Shown: in pieces, positions 45,090 through 53,382 of the stretch
Layout: every line of letters begins with the position of its first letter
Position numbering within the stretch: the first letter of the stretch is position 1
Assembly (NCBI GenBank): GCA_020628895.1
Contig: JAHDEM010000001.1
Location: 144,761-208,760 of the forward strand
DNA from: Candidatus Endobugula sp.
GTDB lineage: Bacteria > Pseudomonadota > Gammaproteobacteria > Pseudomonadales > Cellvibrionaceae
DNA length: 64,000 nucleotides
Reading direction: 5' to 3'
The notes under the pieces: model-generated
Databases searched by the model: none
What the model saw: only the letters and a program-made list of their open reading frames with translations
Told to the model about the DNA's origin: nothing
Made by a program: the position numbers and the translations under genes

Positions 45090-46405
45090 TGTTTAGGATA
45101 AACACATTATGTATCGGAGCTGCTGGTCTATTGTTAAGTACTACCAGTTTCGCAAACAACTTATCACTGGAAGAGGCCATTGGCCAGGCAATCGCCAACG
45201 ATCCATGGTTAACAGCCAGTGAATATCAACAGGAAGCATTAGATAACCAATCGATTGCCGCAGGACAATTACCTGACCCCAAAGTATCGGTAGGACTAGC
45301 TAATTTGCCAACAGATACCTTTGATTTTGATCAAGAAGCTATGACGCAGCTAAAGTTTGGTGTCAGCCAACAGTTCCCCCGCGGTAAAACACGGCGACTG
45401 AAACAACAACAGCTAGCGCAACAAAGTGAGCAAACGGTTTTTCAGCGTGAAAATCGTAAAGCCATGGTGACGTTAACGATTACGCAGCTATGGCTGGATT
45501 GGTTAAAACAAGAAAAAATAATCGAACTGATCGAAAACGATCGCAGTTTATTCGAAGACTTGGCTGACATTGTCAACGCCAATTATGCCAGTGCCCTTGG
45601 GAAAACGCAGCAGCACGATATCATTCAAGCGCAAGTAGAACTGACACGTTTAGAAGATCGTTTATTCCGTCTTGCTGAGGCAGCCGACATTCATCAAGCC
45701 AAACTGAACGAGTGGCTGCCTGAGCCGCTTGATACACTGACAAATCTTGCATTACCGCCTCTACCTTTGAATGCTTCGAACGTTCTTAACAAGCTCGGTA
45801 ACAATATCCTCAAAAATAATGACACATTAAGTCAACACTTTTTACAACATCCCAAAATCTTACTGCTAGACCAACAAATTACGGTAAGTGATACCGCCAC
45901 ACAATTGGCCAAGCAACAATATAAACCTCAGTGGGGTATTAGCAGCAGTTATGCCTGGCGTGATGATGACCTGATGGGTAATGACCGTGCCGATTTATTA
46001 TCGGTAGGTGTCACATTTGATGCGCCTTTCTTTACAGCGAATCGTCAAGATAAACAGGTCAGTGCCACTATTGCACAAACCGAGGCAATTAAAACTCAAA
46101 AGTATCAAGTATTACGCCAATTCATTGCTGAAACCAATCAAGCGACAGCAAAACTTCAACGTTTAGATCAACGACAAGCGCTTTACCAAACGCGTTTGTT
46201 GGAAGAAATCCATGAGCAAGTTGAAGCCTCCTTGACAGCTTATACCAACGACAATGCGGATTTTAACCAAGTCGTACGTGCCCGTATCACCGAGTTAAAT
46301 AGTCGTATCGATGCACTAACGATTGATATTGATCGTTTAAAAACCATTGCACAATTAAATTATTTATTTACAACAACGACAGACTCAACAGGGGCCAAGC
46401 GATGA
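45089..46405 (+). CDS. cusC: Outer-membrane factor of heavy-metal RND efflux, CusC-like
   Basis: 438 residues, TolC superfamily. A signal peptide (1-22) precedes two outer-membrane-efflux-protein repeats rich in coiled coil (about 40-230 and 250-430). It forms the outer-membrane channel of the tripartite pump with the products of the next two genes. The start overlaps the DUF411 stop and the end overlaps cusB by four bases, indicating one operon. Confidence 0.88.
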   Translation: MFRINTLCIGAAGLLLSTTSFANNLSLEEAIGQAIANDPWLTASEYQQEALDNQSIAAGQLPDPKVSVGLANLPTDTFDFDQEAMTQLKFGVSQQFPRGKTRRLKQQQLAQQSEQTVFQRENRKAMVTLTITQLWLDWLKQEKIIELIENDRSLFEDLADIVNANYASALGKTQQHDIIQAQVELTRLEDRLFRLAEAADIHQAKLNEWLPEPLDTLTNLALPPLPLNASNVLNKLGNNILKNNDTLSQHFLQHPKILLLDQQITVSDTATQLAKQQYKPQWGISSSYAWRDDDLMGNDRADLLSVGVTFDAPFFTANRQDKQVSATIAQTEAIKTQKYQVLRQFIAETNQATAKLQRLDQRQALYQTRLLEEIHEQVEASLTAYTNDNADFNQVVRARITELNSRIDALTIDIDRLKTIAQLNYLFTTTTDSTGAKR

Positions 46406-48243
46406 AGACATTAATCATTATTTTAATCAGCATGGCGATCGGTGGTGGGGCTGTTTTTTTTACACTTCCGCATATCAACACTGAAGCATTATCCTCAACG
46501 AATATGGGTAGCGATGAAAAAAAACCACTCTATTGGGTGGCACCTATGGATGCCAATTACCGTCGAGATGGACCGGGTAAATCACCGATGGGCATGGATC
46601 TAGTCCCTGTTTATGAAGAGGACAGTGGCGGTGCAGACGCAGGCCCAGGTACGATTAGCATTCACCCCAGCGTTGTTAATAACTTAGGGGTTCGTACTGC
46701 AACAACAGAGATGCGTACGTTGGATCGAATGATCAATACCGTCGGTTATGTGCAATATGATGAAGAATCACTCATTCATATTCACCCACGCGTCGAAGGC
46801 TGGGTAGAGAATTTATACGTTAAAGCAGAAGGCGATCCCGTTAAAAAAGGTCAGGCACTTTACGCTTTATATTCTCCGCAGCTAGTCACTGCACAAGAGG
46901 AATTGTTAATTGCCTTAAACCGTAAAAACCAGACCTTAATTGCTGCAGCAAAAGATCGGTTACGTGCGCTTCAATTGTCTAGCACATTTATTAATACACT
47001 GACTAAAACCCGCAAAGTCAAACAAACCGTGACCTTTTATGCACCGCAATCTGGTGTACTGGATCGGTTGAATATTCGCGAAGGTTTCTTTGTTAAGCCC
47101 GGCACCTCCATGATGTCGATCGGTTCTCTTGATGAGGTATGGGTTGAAGCAGAAGTCTTTGAACGACAAGCAGGGTTAATCGACGTGGGCTTACCCGTGA
47201 CCATGACACTGGATTACAAACCCAGTCAGCGTTGGCAGGGCAAGGTGGACTATATCTATCCCACATTAGATGCCAAAACGCGTACCCTGCGTATTCGGTT
47301 ACGCTTTGCCAACGATGACAAACAACTCAAGCCCAATATGTTCGCCCAGATTCAAATTAATGCTGAATCCGATGATAGTGTTTTAGTGGTACCTAACGAA
47401 GCAATTATTCGTACGGGTTCTCAAAACCGTGTGGTATTGGCTTTAGAGGAAGGGCAGTTTAAATCCATAGCAGTCACACTGGGGCAGAGCGGTGACCAAT
47501 GGACAGAAATCACCGAAGGCCTGTCAGAGGGTGACCGCGTTGTCACATCCGCACAATTCTTATTGGATTCAGAATCCAGCAAAACATCGGACTTTGTGCG
47601 TATGGAAGCCGCTGCACAACCTACTAGTGTCTGGGCAGCAGCACGCGTCATTGATGTGATGACCGATAGTGCAATGGTGAAGTTAGATCACGATCCTATC
47701 CCCGAGTGGGAATGGCCGCAAATGACGATGAATTTTGCGGTTTCAGATGAAGTCGATCTAAGTACTTTGAAGGAAGGGCAGTCACTGCATGTCGAAATCA
47801 ACAAAGTAGGCGATAGTGGTTTTTCCGTTACCCAAATTCATATTATGGAAAGAATGCAAGGCGAGCATGATGACCACGAGTCCATAGATCATTCTTCAAT
47901 GGATCACTCCACTATGGGGCATGCTGACGATTCGTCGATGGATCATAGCCAAGACGCAACCATGAACCATGACAAGCATGATATGGAAAATACCGATCAC
48001 GCTTCAATGGATCATGGCGAACACTCATCTATGTCTCATGATCAGCACGATATGAAAGACGTTGTTGATCATTCAAGTATGGATCATAGTCAACACACGG
48101 CGGAATCAGACTCGATGAATAATCATCACGATCATTCATCGATGGACCATACCGATCACTCCAACATGGATCACAGCCAGCATACGATGCCTGATCAAGC
48201 CGATTCAGATAAGGTTGATCACAGCAAGATGAATCATCATTAA
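46402..48243 (+). CDS. cusB: RND periplasmic adaptor CusB with fused CusF domain and His/Met tail
   Basis: 613 residues, far longer than CusB (about 407). In order: a membrane anchor (1-24); a heavy-metal-binding domain (Y-W-V-A-P-M-D ... S-P-M-G-M-D-L-V-P); the adaptor with lipoyl and barrel domains (about 90-400); a CusF-like domain (about 410-480, with W-E-W-P-Q-M-T-M-N-F); and a tail of about 125 residues made of D-H-S-S-M-D-H-S-type repeats. CusF normally is a separate periplasmic Cu/Ag chaperone, so fusion puts the chaperone on the pump itself. The tail should bind several metal ions. Confidence 0.92.
   Translation: MKTLIIILISMAIGGGAVFFTLPHINTEALSSTNMGSDEKKPLYWVAPMDANYRRDGPGKSPMGMDLVPVYEEDSGGADAGPGTISIHPSVVNNLGVRTATTEMRTLDRMINTVGYVQYDEESLIHIHPRVEGWVENLYVKAEGDPVKKGQALYALYSPQLVTAQEELLIALNRKNQTLIAAAKDRLRALQLSSTFINTLTKTRKVKQTVTFYAPQSGVLDRLNIREGFFVKPGTSMMSIGSLDEVWVEAEVFERQAGLIDVGLPVTMTLDYKPSQRWQGKVDYIYPTLDAKTRTLRIRLRFANDDKQLKPNMFAQIQINAESDDSVLVVPNEAIIRTGSQNRVVLALEEGQFKSIAVTLGQSGDQWTEITEGLSEGDRVVTSAQFLLDSESSKTSDFVRMEAAAQPTSVWAAARVIDVMTDSAMVKLDHDPIPEWEWPQMTMNFAVSDEVDLSTLKEGQSLHVEINKVGDSGFSVTQIHIMERMQGEHDDHESIDHSSMDHSTMGHADDSSMDHSQDATMNHDKHDMENTDHASMDHGEHSSMSHDQHDMKDVVDHSSMDHSQHTAESDSMNNHHDHSSMDHTDHSNMDHSQHTMPDQADSDKVDHSKMNHH
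47862..48240 (+). repeat. His/Met/Asp/Ser-rich tandem repeat region of cusB
   Basis: Imperfect repeats encoding units such as S-S-M-D-H-S, N-H-D-K-H-D-M and S-M-S-H-D-Q-H-D-M. The DNA repeats TCNATGGATCA-like words many times. It is a likely site of length variation by slippage. Confidence 0.8.
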
Positions 48244-48256
48244 ATAGGAGTCAATC

Positions 48257-51200
48257 ATGATAGAAGCGATTATTCGTTGGTCGATTGGCAACCGTTTTTT
48301 GGTGTTGCTGGCGACCTTTATTATTACTGGCTGGGGATTGTATTCATTAAAAAACACCCCGCTGGATGCCATTCCTGACTTGTCTGATGTGCAGGTCATT
48401 ATTAAAACCTCGTACCCGGGGCAAGCACCGCAAGTGGTAGAGGATCAGGTAACATACCCACTGACGACGGCTATGTTATCCGTGCCTGGTGCCGAGACTG
48501 TTCGAGGCTATTCCTTTTTCGGTGATTCTTATGTGTACATTATTTTTAATGAAAATACGGATCTCTATTGGGCACGTAGTCGTGTATTGGAATATTTAAG
48601 CCAGGTTGCGCCATCACTCCCCAGCAATGCCAAACCACAACTGGGACCTGATGCAACGGGTGTGGGCTGGGTTTATGCCTATGCGCTGGTGGATCGTAGT
48701 GGGCAGCGAGATATTAGCCAATTGCGTAGTTTACAAGACTGGTTTTTAAAGTACGAATTACAAACCGTACCTGGGGTAGCTGAAGTGGCGACTATGGGCG
48801 GTATGGTCAAGCAATACCAAGTGGTAGTTGACCCAGACAAACTGCGTGCTTTTGATATTCCCTTATCCCATGTGCAAATGGCTATTCGCCGAGCCAATCA
48901 GGAAGTCGGGGCGTCGGTGATTGAAATGGCCGAAGCGGAATATATGGTACGTGCAACCGGCTATTTGGCCTCTATTGAGGATATTAATACCATTCCATTG
49001 GGACTCAATGTTAACGGGACACCTTTGTTGTTAAAGGATATTGCCCAAGTACAACTTGGCCCGCAAATGCGTCGAGGTGTCACCGAATTAAACGGTGAAG
49101 GTGAAGCCGTGGGTGGTGTCATCGTCATGCGCTTTGGTGAAAATGCACAAACCACTATTGAAGGTGTTAAAACTAAAATCGCTGAGCTGGAACAGGGCTT
49201 ACCTGAAGGCGTTGAGGTAGTCACCGTTTACGACCGTTCAGGATTAATTGAGCGTGCCGTTGATAATCTTTGGCATAAACTCTTGGAAGAGTTTCTCGTC
49301 GTTGCGTTGGTTTGTGTACTCTTTCTGTTCCATGTTCGTTCATCGCTGGTGGCGATTGTTAGCTTACCTGTGGGCATACTCGCTGCGTTTATTGTGATGC
49401 ACTGGCAGGGTATTAACGCCAACATCATGTCGTTGGGAGGAATCGCCATTGCTATTGGCGCTATGATCGATGGTGCCATAGTGATGATTGAAAATATGCA
49501 CAAGCATATGGAGAAAACACCACTGACCAAAGATAACCGCTGGGAAATCGTGACTCGCTCTGCCACAGAAGTAGGGCCAGCCTTATTTTTTAGTTTACTG
49601 ATTATCACCGTCAGTTTTGTTCCCGTGTTTACCTTAGAAGCGCAAGAAGGACGATTGTTTTCTCCATTGGCGTTTACGAAAACCTATGCCATGGCTGCCT
49701 CAGCAGCATTAGCCGTGACCTTGGTGCCCGTATTAATGGGCTACTTTATTCGTGGGCGCGTCATTGCCGAGCATAAAAATCCCGTTAATCGTTTGCTGAT
49801 TTTTTTGTACTTGCCGGTGCTGAAAAAAGTCTTGGCATTTCCTAAAACTACACTACTGATAGCACTAGTCATACTTGCTAGCACCTTGTGGCCTTTGGAG
49901 AAAATCGGCAGTGAGTTTATTCCACCGTTAGATGAAGGCGATTTAATGTACATGCCCACAACTTACCCCGGTATTTCTATTGGTAAAGCTCGTGAGCTGT
50001 TACAGCAAACGAATAAACTGATCAAAACCGTACCTGAGGTAGAGAGTGTCTTCGGTAAAGTGGGACGTGCAGATACCGCAACCGATCCAGCACCTTTGAC
50101 GATGATAGAGACGTTTATTCAGCTCAAAGATCGCAGTGAATGGCGACCGGGTATGACGACCGAAGGCCTTAAACAAGAGCTGGATAGTCTGGTTAAAATT
50201 CCCGGATTAACCAATGCGTGGGTCATGCCCATTAAAACGCGTATCGATATGTTAGCTACAGGTATCAAAACGCCTGTGGGCATTAAAGTCGCGGGCCCAG
50301 ACTTAGCGGTAATTCAGGATATTGGTCAACAACTGGAGGTGATTATGCAAGAGGTTCCGGGAACACTGTCTGTCTACTCTGAGCGTGTTGCCGGTGGTCG
50401 TTATATAAAAGTGGATATCGATCGTGTTAAAGCGGCACGATTTGGTTTAAACATTGCTGATGTTCAACAAGTGGTGTCTTCCGCGATTGGTGGCATGAAT
50501 GTGACTCAAACCATCGAAGGTTTGGAGCGTTACCCGGTGAATATTCGCTATCCACAAACTTATCGCAATTCACCTGAACAATTACGTCAACTGCCTATTG
50601 TGACACCCAGCGGCCAGCGTATCGGTTTAGGGGATGTCGCCACTATCGCTATTGAAGATGGCCCACCGGGGATTAAAAGTGAAAACGCGCGCTTAAATGG
50701 TTGGACGTTTGTTGATATTGAAGGCGTTGATATTGGCACTTATGTTGAGCAAGCTCAGCAAACTGTCAAAGAGCAATTGTCACTACCTGCGGGCTATTCC
50801 GTGATTTGGTCTGGCCAGTATGAATATATGCTGCGAGCCAAAGAGCGATTAACTTTCGTGATACCCCTTACCATTGCCATTATTGCTCTGCTGTTGTACC
50901 TGAACTTCAGAAGTGTTATCGAAGTCGCAATATTGCTAACAACATTGCCTTTTTCTGTCATAGGTAGTGTATGGCTGATGTACTGGCAGGACTTTAATTT
51001 TTCTATCGCGGTCGGCGTTGGATTTATTGCCTTAGCAGGAGTCGCTGTAGAAATTGGCGTGATTATGCTGGTCTATTTAAATCAAGCCTGGCAACGATAT
51101 CAGGAAAATAACACGCCAGACCTTCATGGTTTAAAAAATGCGATTCAAGAGGGTGCGGGTATGCGTATCCGTCCGGTGATGATGACCGCGGCTGCCATTA

Positions 51201-51403
51201 TTGTTGGCCTGCTGCCGATTCTGTATGGCACAGGAACCGGATCAGAAGTCATGAGCCGTATCGCAGCACCGATGGTGGGTGGCATGGTGAGTTCAGTTTT
51301 ATTAACGTTAATCGTATTACCTGCCATTTATTTTCTATGGAAAAAAAATGATTGTAAAAAATATATTCTTAGTGAGAAAAAACGTGAGGAAAAAAATGAC
51401 TAA
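48257..51403 (+). CDS. cusA: Heavy-metal RND efflux pump CusA-like
   Basis: 1048 residues, the length of CusA. N-terminal W-S-I-G-N-R-F-L-V-L and P-L-D-A-I-P-D-L-S-D-V-Q-V are HME-RND hallmarks. The proton relay acidic residue lies in A-I-G-A-M-I-D-G-A-I-V-M-I-E-N. The periplasmic segment Y-M-P-T-T-Y-P-G-I-S and the R-A-D-T-A-T-D-P-A-P motif are typical of the monovalent (Cu/Ag) branch. It exports metal by proton antiport. Twelve membrane helices are expected. It is preceded 14 bases upstream by cusB, and its end overlaps the next small gene. Confidence 0.96.
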   Translation: MIEAIIRWSIGNRFLVLLATFIITGWGLYSLKNTPLDAIPDLSDVQVIIKTSYPGQAPQVVEDQVTYPLTTAMLSVPGAETVRGYSFFGDSYVYIIFNENTDLYWARSRVLEYLSQVAPSLPSNAKPQLGPDATGVGWVYAYALVDRSGQRDISQLRSLQDWFLKYELQTVPGVAEVATMGGMVKQYQVVVDPDKLRAFDIPLSHVQMAIRRANQEVGASVIEMAEAEYMVRATGYLASIEDINTIPLGLNVNGTPLLLKDIAQVQLGPQMRRGVTELNGEGEAVGGVIVMRFGENAQTTIEGVKTKIAELEQGLPEGVEVVTVYDRSGLIERAVDNLWHKLLEEFLVVALVCVLFLFHVRSSLVAIVSLPVGILAAFIVMHWQGINANIMSLGGIAIAIGAMIDGAIVMIENMHKHMEKTPLTKDNRWEIVTRSATEVGPALFFSLLIITVSFVPVFTLEAQEGRLFSPLAFTKTYAMAASAALAVTLVPVLMGYFIRGRVIAEHKNPVNRLLIFLYLPVLKKVLAFPKTTLLIALVILASTLWPLEKIGSEFIPPLDEGDLMYMPTTYPGISIGKARELLQQTNKLIKTVPEVESVFGKVGRADTATDPAPLTMIETFIQLKDRSEWRPGMTTEGLKQELDSLVKIPGLTNAWVMPIKTRIDMLATGIKTPVGIKVAGPDLAVIQDIGQQLEVIMQEVPGTLSVYSERVAGGRYIKVDIDRVKAARFGLNIADVQQVVSSAIGGMNVTQTIEGLERYPVNIRYPQTYRNSPEQLRQLPIVTPSGQRIGLGDVATIAIEDGPPGIKSENARLNGWTFVDIEGVDIGTYVEQAQQTVKEQLSLPAGYSVIWSGQYEYMLRAKERLTFVIPLTIAIIALLLYLNFRSVIEVAILLTTLPFSVIGSVWLMYWQDFNFSIAVGVGFIALAGVAVEIGVIMLVYLNQAWQRYQENNTPDLHGLKNAIQEGAGMRIRPVMMTAAAIIVGLLPILYGTGTGSEVMSRIAAPMVGGMVSSVLLTLIVLPAIYFLWKKNDCKKYILSEKKREEKND

Positions 51404-51677
51404 ATCAGTATTGTTATTATGTGGTATCACCGTGGCTTTATTGACACTGGCACTCAAGACTTATGCGCATGCGCCTGAGTTACATAAAAAAGAGAGTGCA
51501 GACAAACCGCAATGTGAAGCGATGCAAAAAATGGATCACTCTGATATGGATAAGGATATGGAGGATCCTATCATGCAAGCGATGATGGAGCAGTGTAAAG
51601 ACTGGCTCCATGATGAGCATGAACAAGATGTCAAAGAGCATCCCTCTGATGGCCATGATAAACACAATCAAGGTTAA
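51396..51677 (+). CDS. Small periplasmic Met/His/Asp-rich protein
   Basis: 93 residues from the ATG at 51396, with GAGGA six bases upstream and overlapping the cusA end by eight bases. A signal peptide ends near T-Y-A-H-A. The mature part is acidic with M-D-H-S-D-M-D-K-D-M, two Cys separated by about 30 residues and a His-rich C-terminus. It is probably a periplasmic metal buffer. No family is recognised. Confidence 0.7.
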   Translation: MTKSVLLLCGITVALLTLALKTYAHAPELHKKESADKPQCEAMQKMDHSDMDKDMEDPIMQAMMEQCKDWLHDEHEQDVKEHPSDGHDKHNQG

Positions 51678-51736
51678 CGATTCATGACGGTGAAGGTAAT
51701 AGACCTTCACCCACTCATTATGATTAGGAGAATACG

Positions 51737-52282
51737 ATGACTATTATAAAAACGCTAGTCGCTGTCATAATCTTCACTCTTGTTGTCGGTTTAGGTGTTA
51801 TCTATTCCGGTATTTACCCCATCGGTGCAGACCAGCGGCACTCTGCTGTGACTTTTTGGTTACTGGATACATTACGTAAACGCTCCGTTGCTCGTGCATC
51901 AGAAGATATCGAAGTCCCATCACTGGGAAGCCCGCAACAATTACTCAGTGGCGGGGCAGACTATAACGATATGTGTGCAGGCTGCCACCTTAAGCCCGGT
52001 GTCACAGAAACGGATATGACGATTGGTTTATATCCAACGCCACCTGATCTGACGGTACCACCAGAAAAACACGACCATGATCATGGCTCCGGTGGTCATG
52101 ATGACCCAGTGGTTATTGCTAAGCAGCAATACTGGGTCATTAAGCATGGCATTATGGCATCAGGCATGGCGGCTTTTGGGCCGACACACAGTGATGAACG
52201 CATTTGGGCGATGGTGGCTTTTTTACAGAAGTTGCCAGAAATGACCCCAGAGCAATATCAAATTATTACAACGAGGCGATAA
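51737..52282 (+). CDS. Membrane-anchored c-type cytochrome
   Basis: 181 residues. One N-terminal anchor helix (about 5-27), then a mono-haem motif C-A-G-C-H (80-84). A His/Gly/Asp insert (H-D-H-D-H-G-S-G-G-H-D-D) follows, then the probable axial Met in A-S-G-M-A-A-F-G. The insert suggests metal binding. It has no counterpart in island A. It starts behind TAGGAG and ends two bases before the next cytochrome gene, implying coupling. Confidence 0.85.
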   Translation: MTIIKTLVAVIIFTLVVGLGVIYSGIYPIGADQRHSAVTFWLLDTLRKRSVARASEDIEVPSLGSPQQLLSGGADYNDMCAGCHLKPGVTETDMTIGLYPTPPDLTVPPEKHDHDHGSGGHDDPVVIAKQQYWVIKHGIMASGMAAFGPTHSDERIWAMVAFLQKLPEMTPEQYQIITTRR

Positions 52283-52284
52283 CT

Positions 52285-52797
52285 ATGAAGATGCGAACAA
52301 TAACACTGGTTATCTGTCTGTTTCTGGTATTGATGGTGACGGCTTGTGATAAAAAAGAAAAGGAGACACCTGCTGTGTCAATAAATACAAGCAGTAACTC
52401 AGCTTCTTTTGCCGAGCTCACATTAACACCAAAATCAGGAACGGATCGTTGGTATTTTGCGGAGCAAGCAGAGCGTGGGCAGGCTGTTTTTGCGGCTAAC
52501 TGTGCTGTTTGCCATGGCAACAATGCAGAGGCTACACCGCACTGGAAAACCCCTAACGATAGTGGCCATTATCCGCCGCCACCTCTAAACGGTTCTGCTC
52601 ATGCTTGGCATCATCCTTTATCCATTCTTGGGCGCACTATTTATTTTGGTGGTGCACCAGTGGGAGGGCAAATGCCAGCCTTTAAAGATAAATTAACAGA
52701 ATCCGACATCATTGATGTCATTGCACACTTTCAAAGTTATTGGTCAGACGACATCTATGATCGCTGGTTACAAATTGAAAATAGTTCACGAAATTAA
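52285..52797 (+). CDS. c-type cytochrome lipoprotein (island B)
   Basis: 170 residues from the ATG at 52285. The lipobox V-T-A-C places the lipidated Cys at 21. The haem motif is C-A-V-C-H (73-77), and the Met ligand is probably in G-G-Q-M-P-A-F. It is a close paralogue of the cytochrome at 27526, with the G-H-Y-P-P-P-P-L-N-G-S-A-H-A-W-H-H core and the C-terminus identical or nearly so. The first ~45 residues diverge, as expected for a lipoprotein leader and linker. Confidence 0.87.
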   Translation: MKMRTITLVICLFLVLMVTACDKKEKETPAVSINTSSNSASFAELTLTPKSGTDRWYFAEQAERGQAVFAANCAVCHGNNAEATPHWKTPNDSGHYPPPPLNGSAHAWHHPLSILGRTIYFGGAPVGGQMPAFKDKLTESDIIDVIAHFQSYWSDDIYDRWLQIENSSRN

Positions 52798-52823
52798 TAT
52801 TCCTATAACAGGAGAAAACCAAT

Positions 52824-53375
52824 ATGTTTACTCAACTTTTTTTACGCTTATTAGTCATCATGGTAGTTATCGTACCCATTTATTCTCAGGCGATAGAAAC
52901 AAAACCTTATGCCGGACAGCATACCCGATCCATTAAAAGTCTGAGTGATGATGATATTCATTCATTAAAAACAGGGCAGGGTTGGGGGCTGGCAAAGCCT
53001 GCAGAACTTAATGGTGTGCCAGGACCAGCACATATTTTGGAATTAAAAGATGAACTGAAACTATCCGAAGAACAACTGGTAGCCATTCAAGCACTGTGGG
53101 AAGAAATGAATCAGTCTGCACGACAATACGGTGAATTGTATCTGCAGAGCGAAGCTAAGATTGAAGCGTTTTTTAATACACCTGATGCAGACGAAGCGTT
53201 ATTACTGAAGTTACTTTCGGAGTCAGCGAATAATTTGGCACAGTTGCGCCATGTTCATCTACAGACACATTTAAAGGCTAAACCATTATTAACAGTGCAT
53301 CAAAATATGCTTTACCAAAAATTACGCGGATATGCTGATGGTACTCATCCAAAGGGGCATCAACATAAACATTAA
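52824..53375 (+). CDS. Spy/CpxP-like periplasmic protein (island B)
   Basis: 183 residues with a signal peptide ending near S-Q-A. The body is highly similar to the island A protein at 28077 (H-S-L-K-T-G-Q-G-W-G-L-A-K-P-A-E). Helical LTxxQ-like segments and a His-rich end (H-P-K-G-H-Q-H-K-H) suggest a periplasmic chaperone or metal-binding role. It is the last gene of the cus operon. AGGAG precedes the ATG. Confidence 0.72.
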   Translation: MFTQLFLRLLVIMVVIVPIYSQAIETKPYAGQHTRSIKSLSDDDIHSLKTGQGWGLAKPAELNGVPGPAHILELKDELKLSEEQLVAIQALWEEMNQSARQYGELYLQSEAKIEAFFNTPDADEALLLKLLSESANNLAQLRHVHLQTHLKAKPLLTVHQNMLYQKLRGYADGTHPKGHQHKH

Positions 53376-53382
53376 CGGCTTA

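Noticed and set aside
47862-48240. CRISPR-like or minisatellite interpretation of the cusB repeats
   Set aside because: The repeats are in frame, imperfect, without spacers of constant length, and encode a metal-binding tail.
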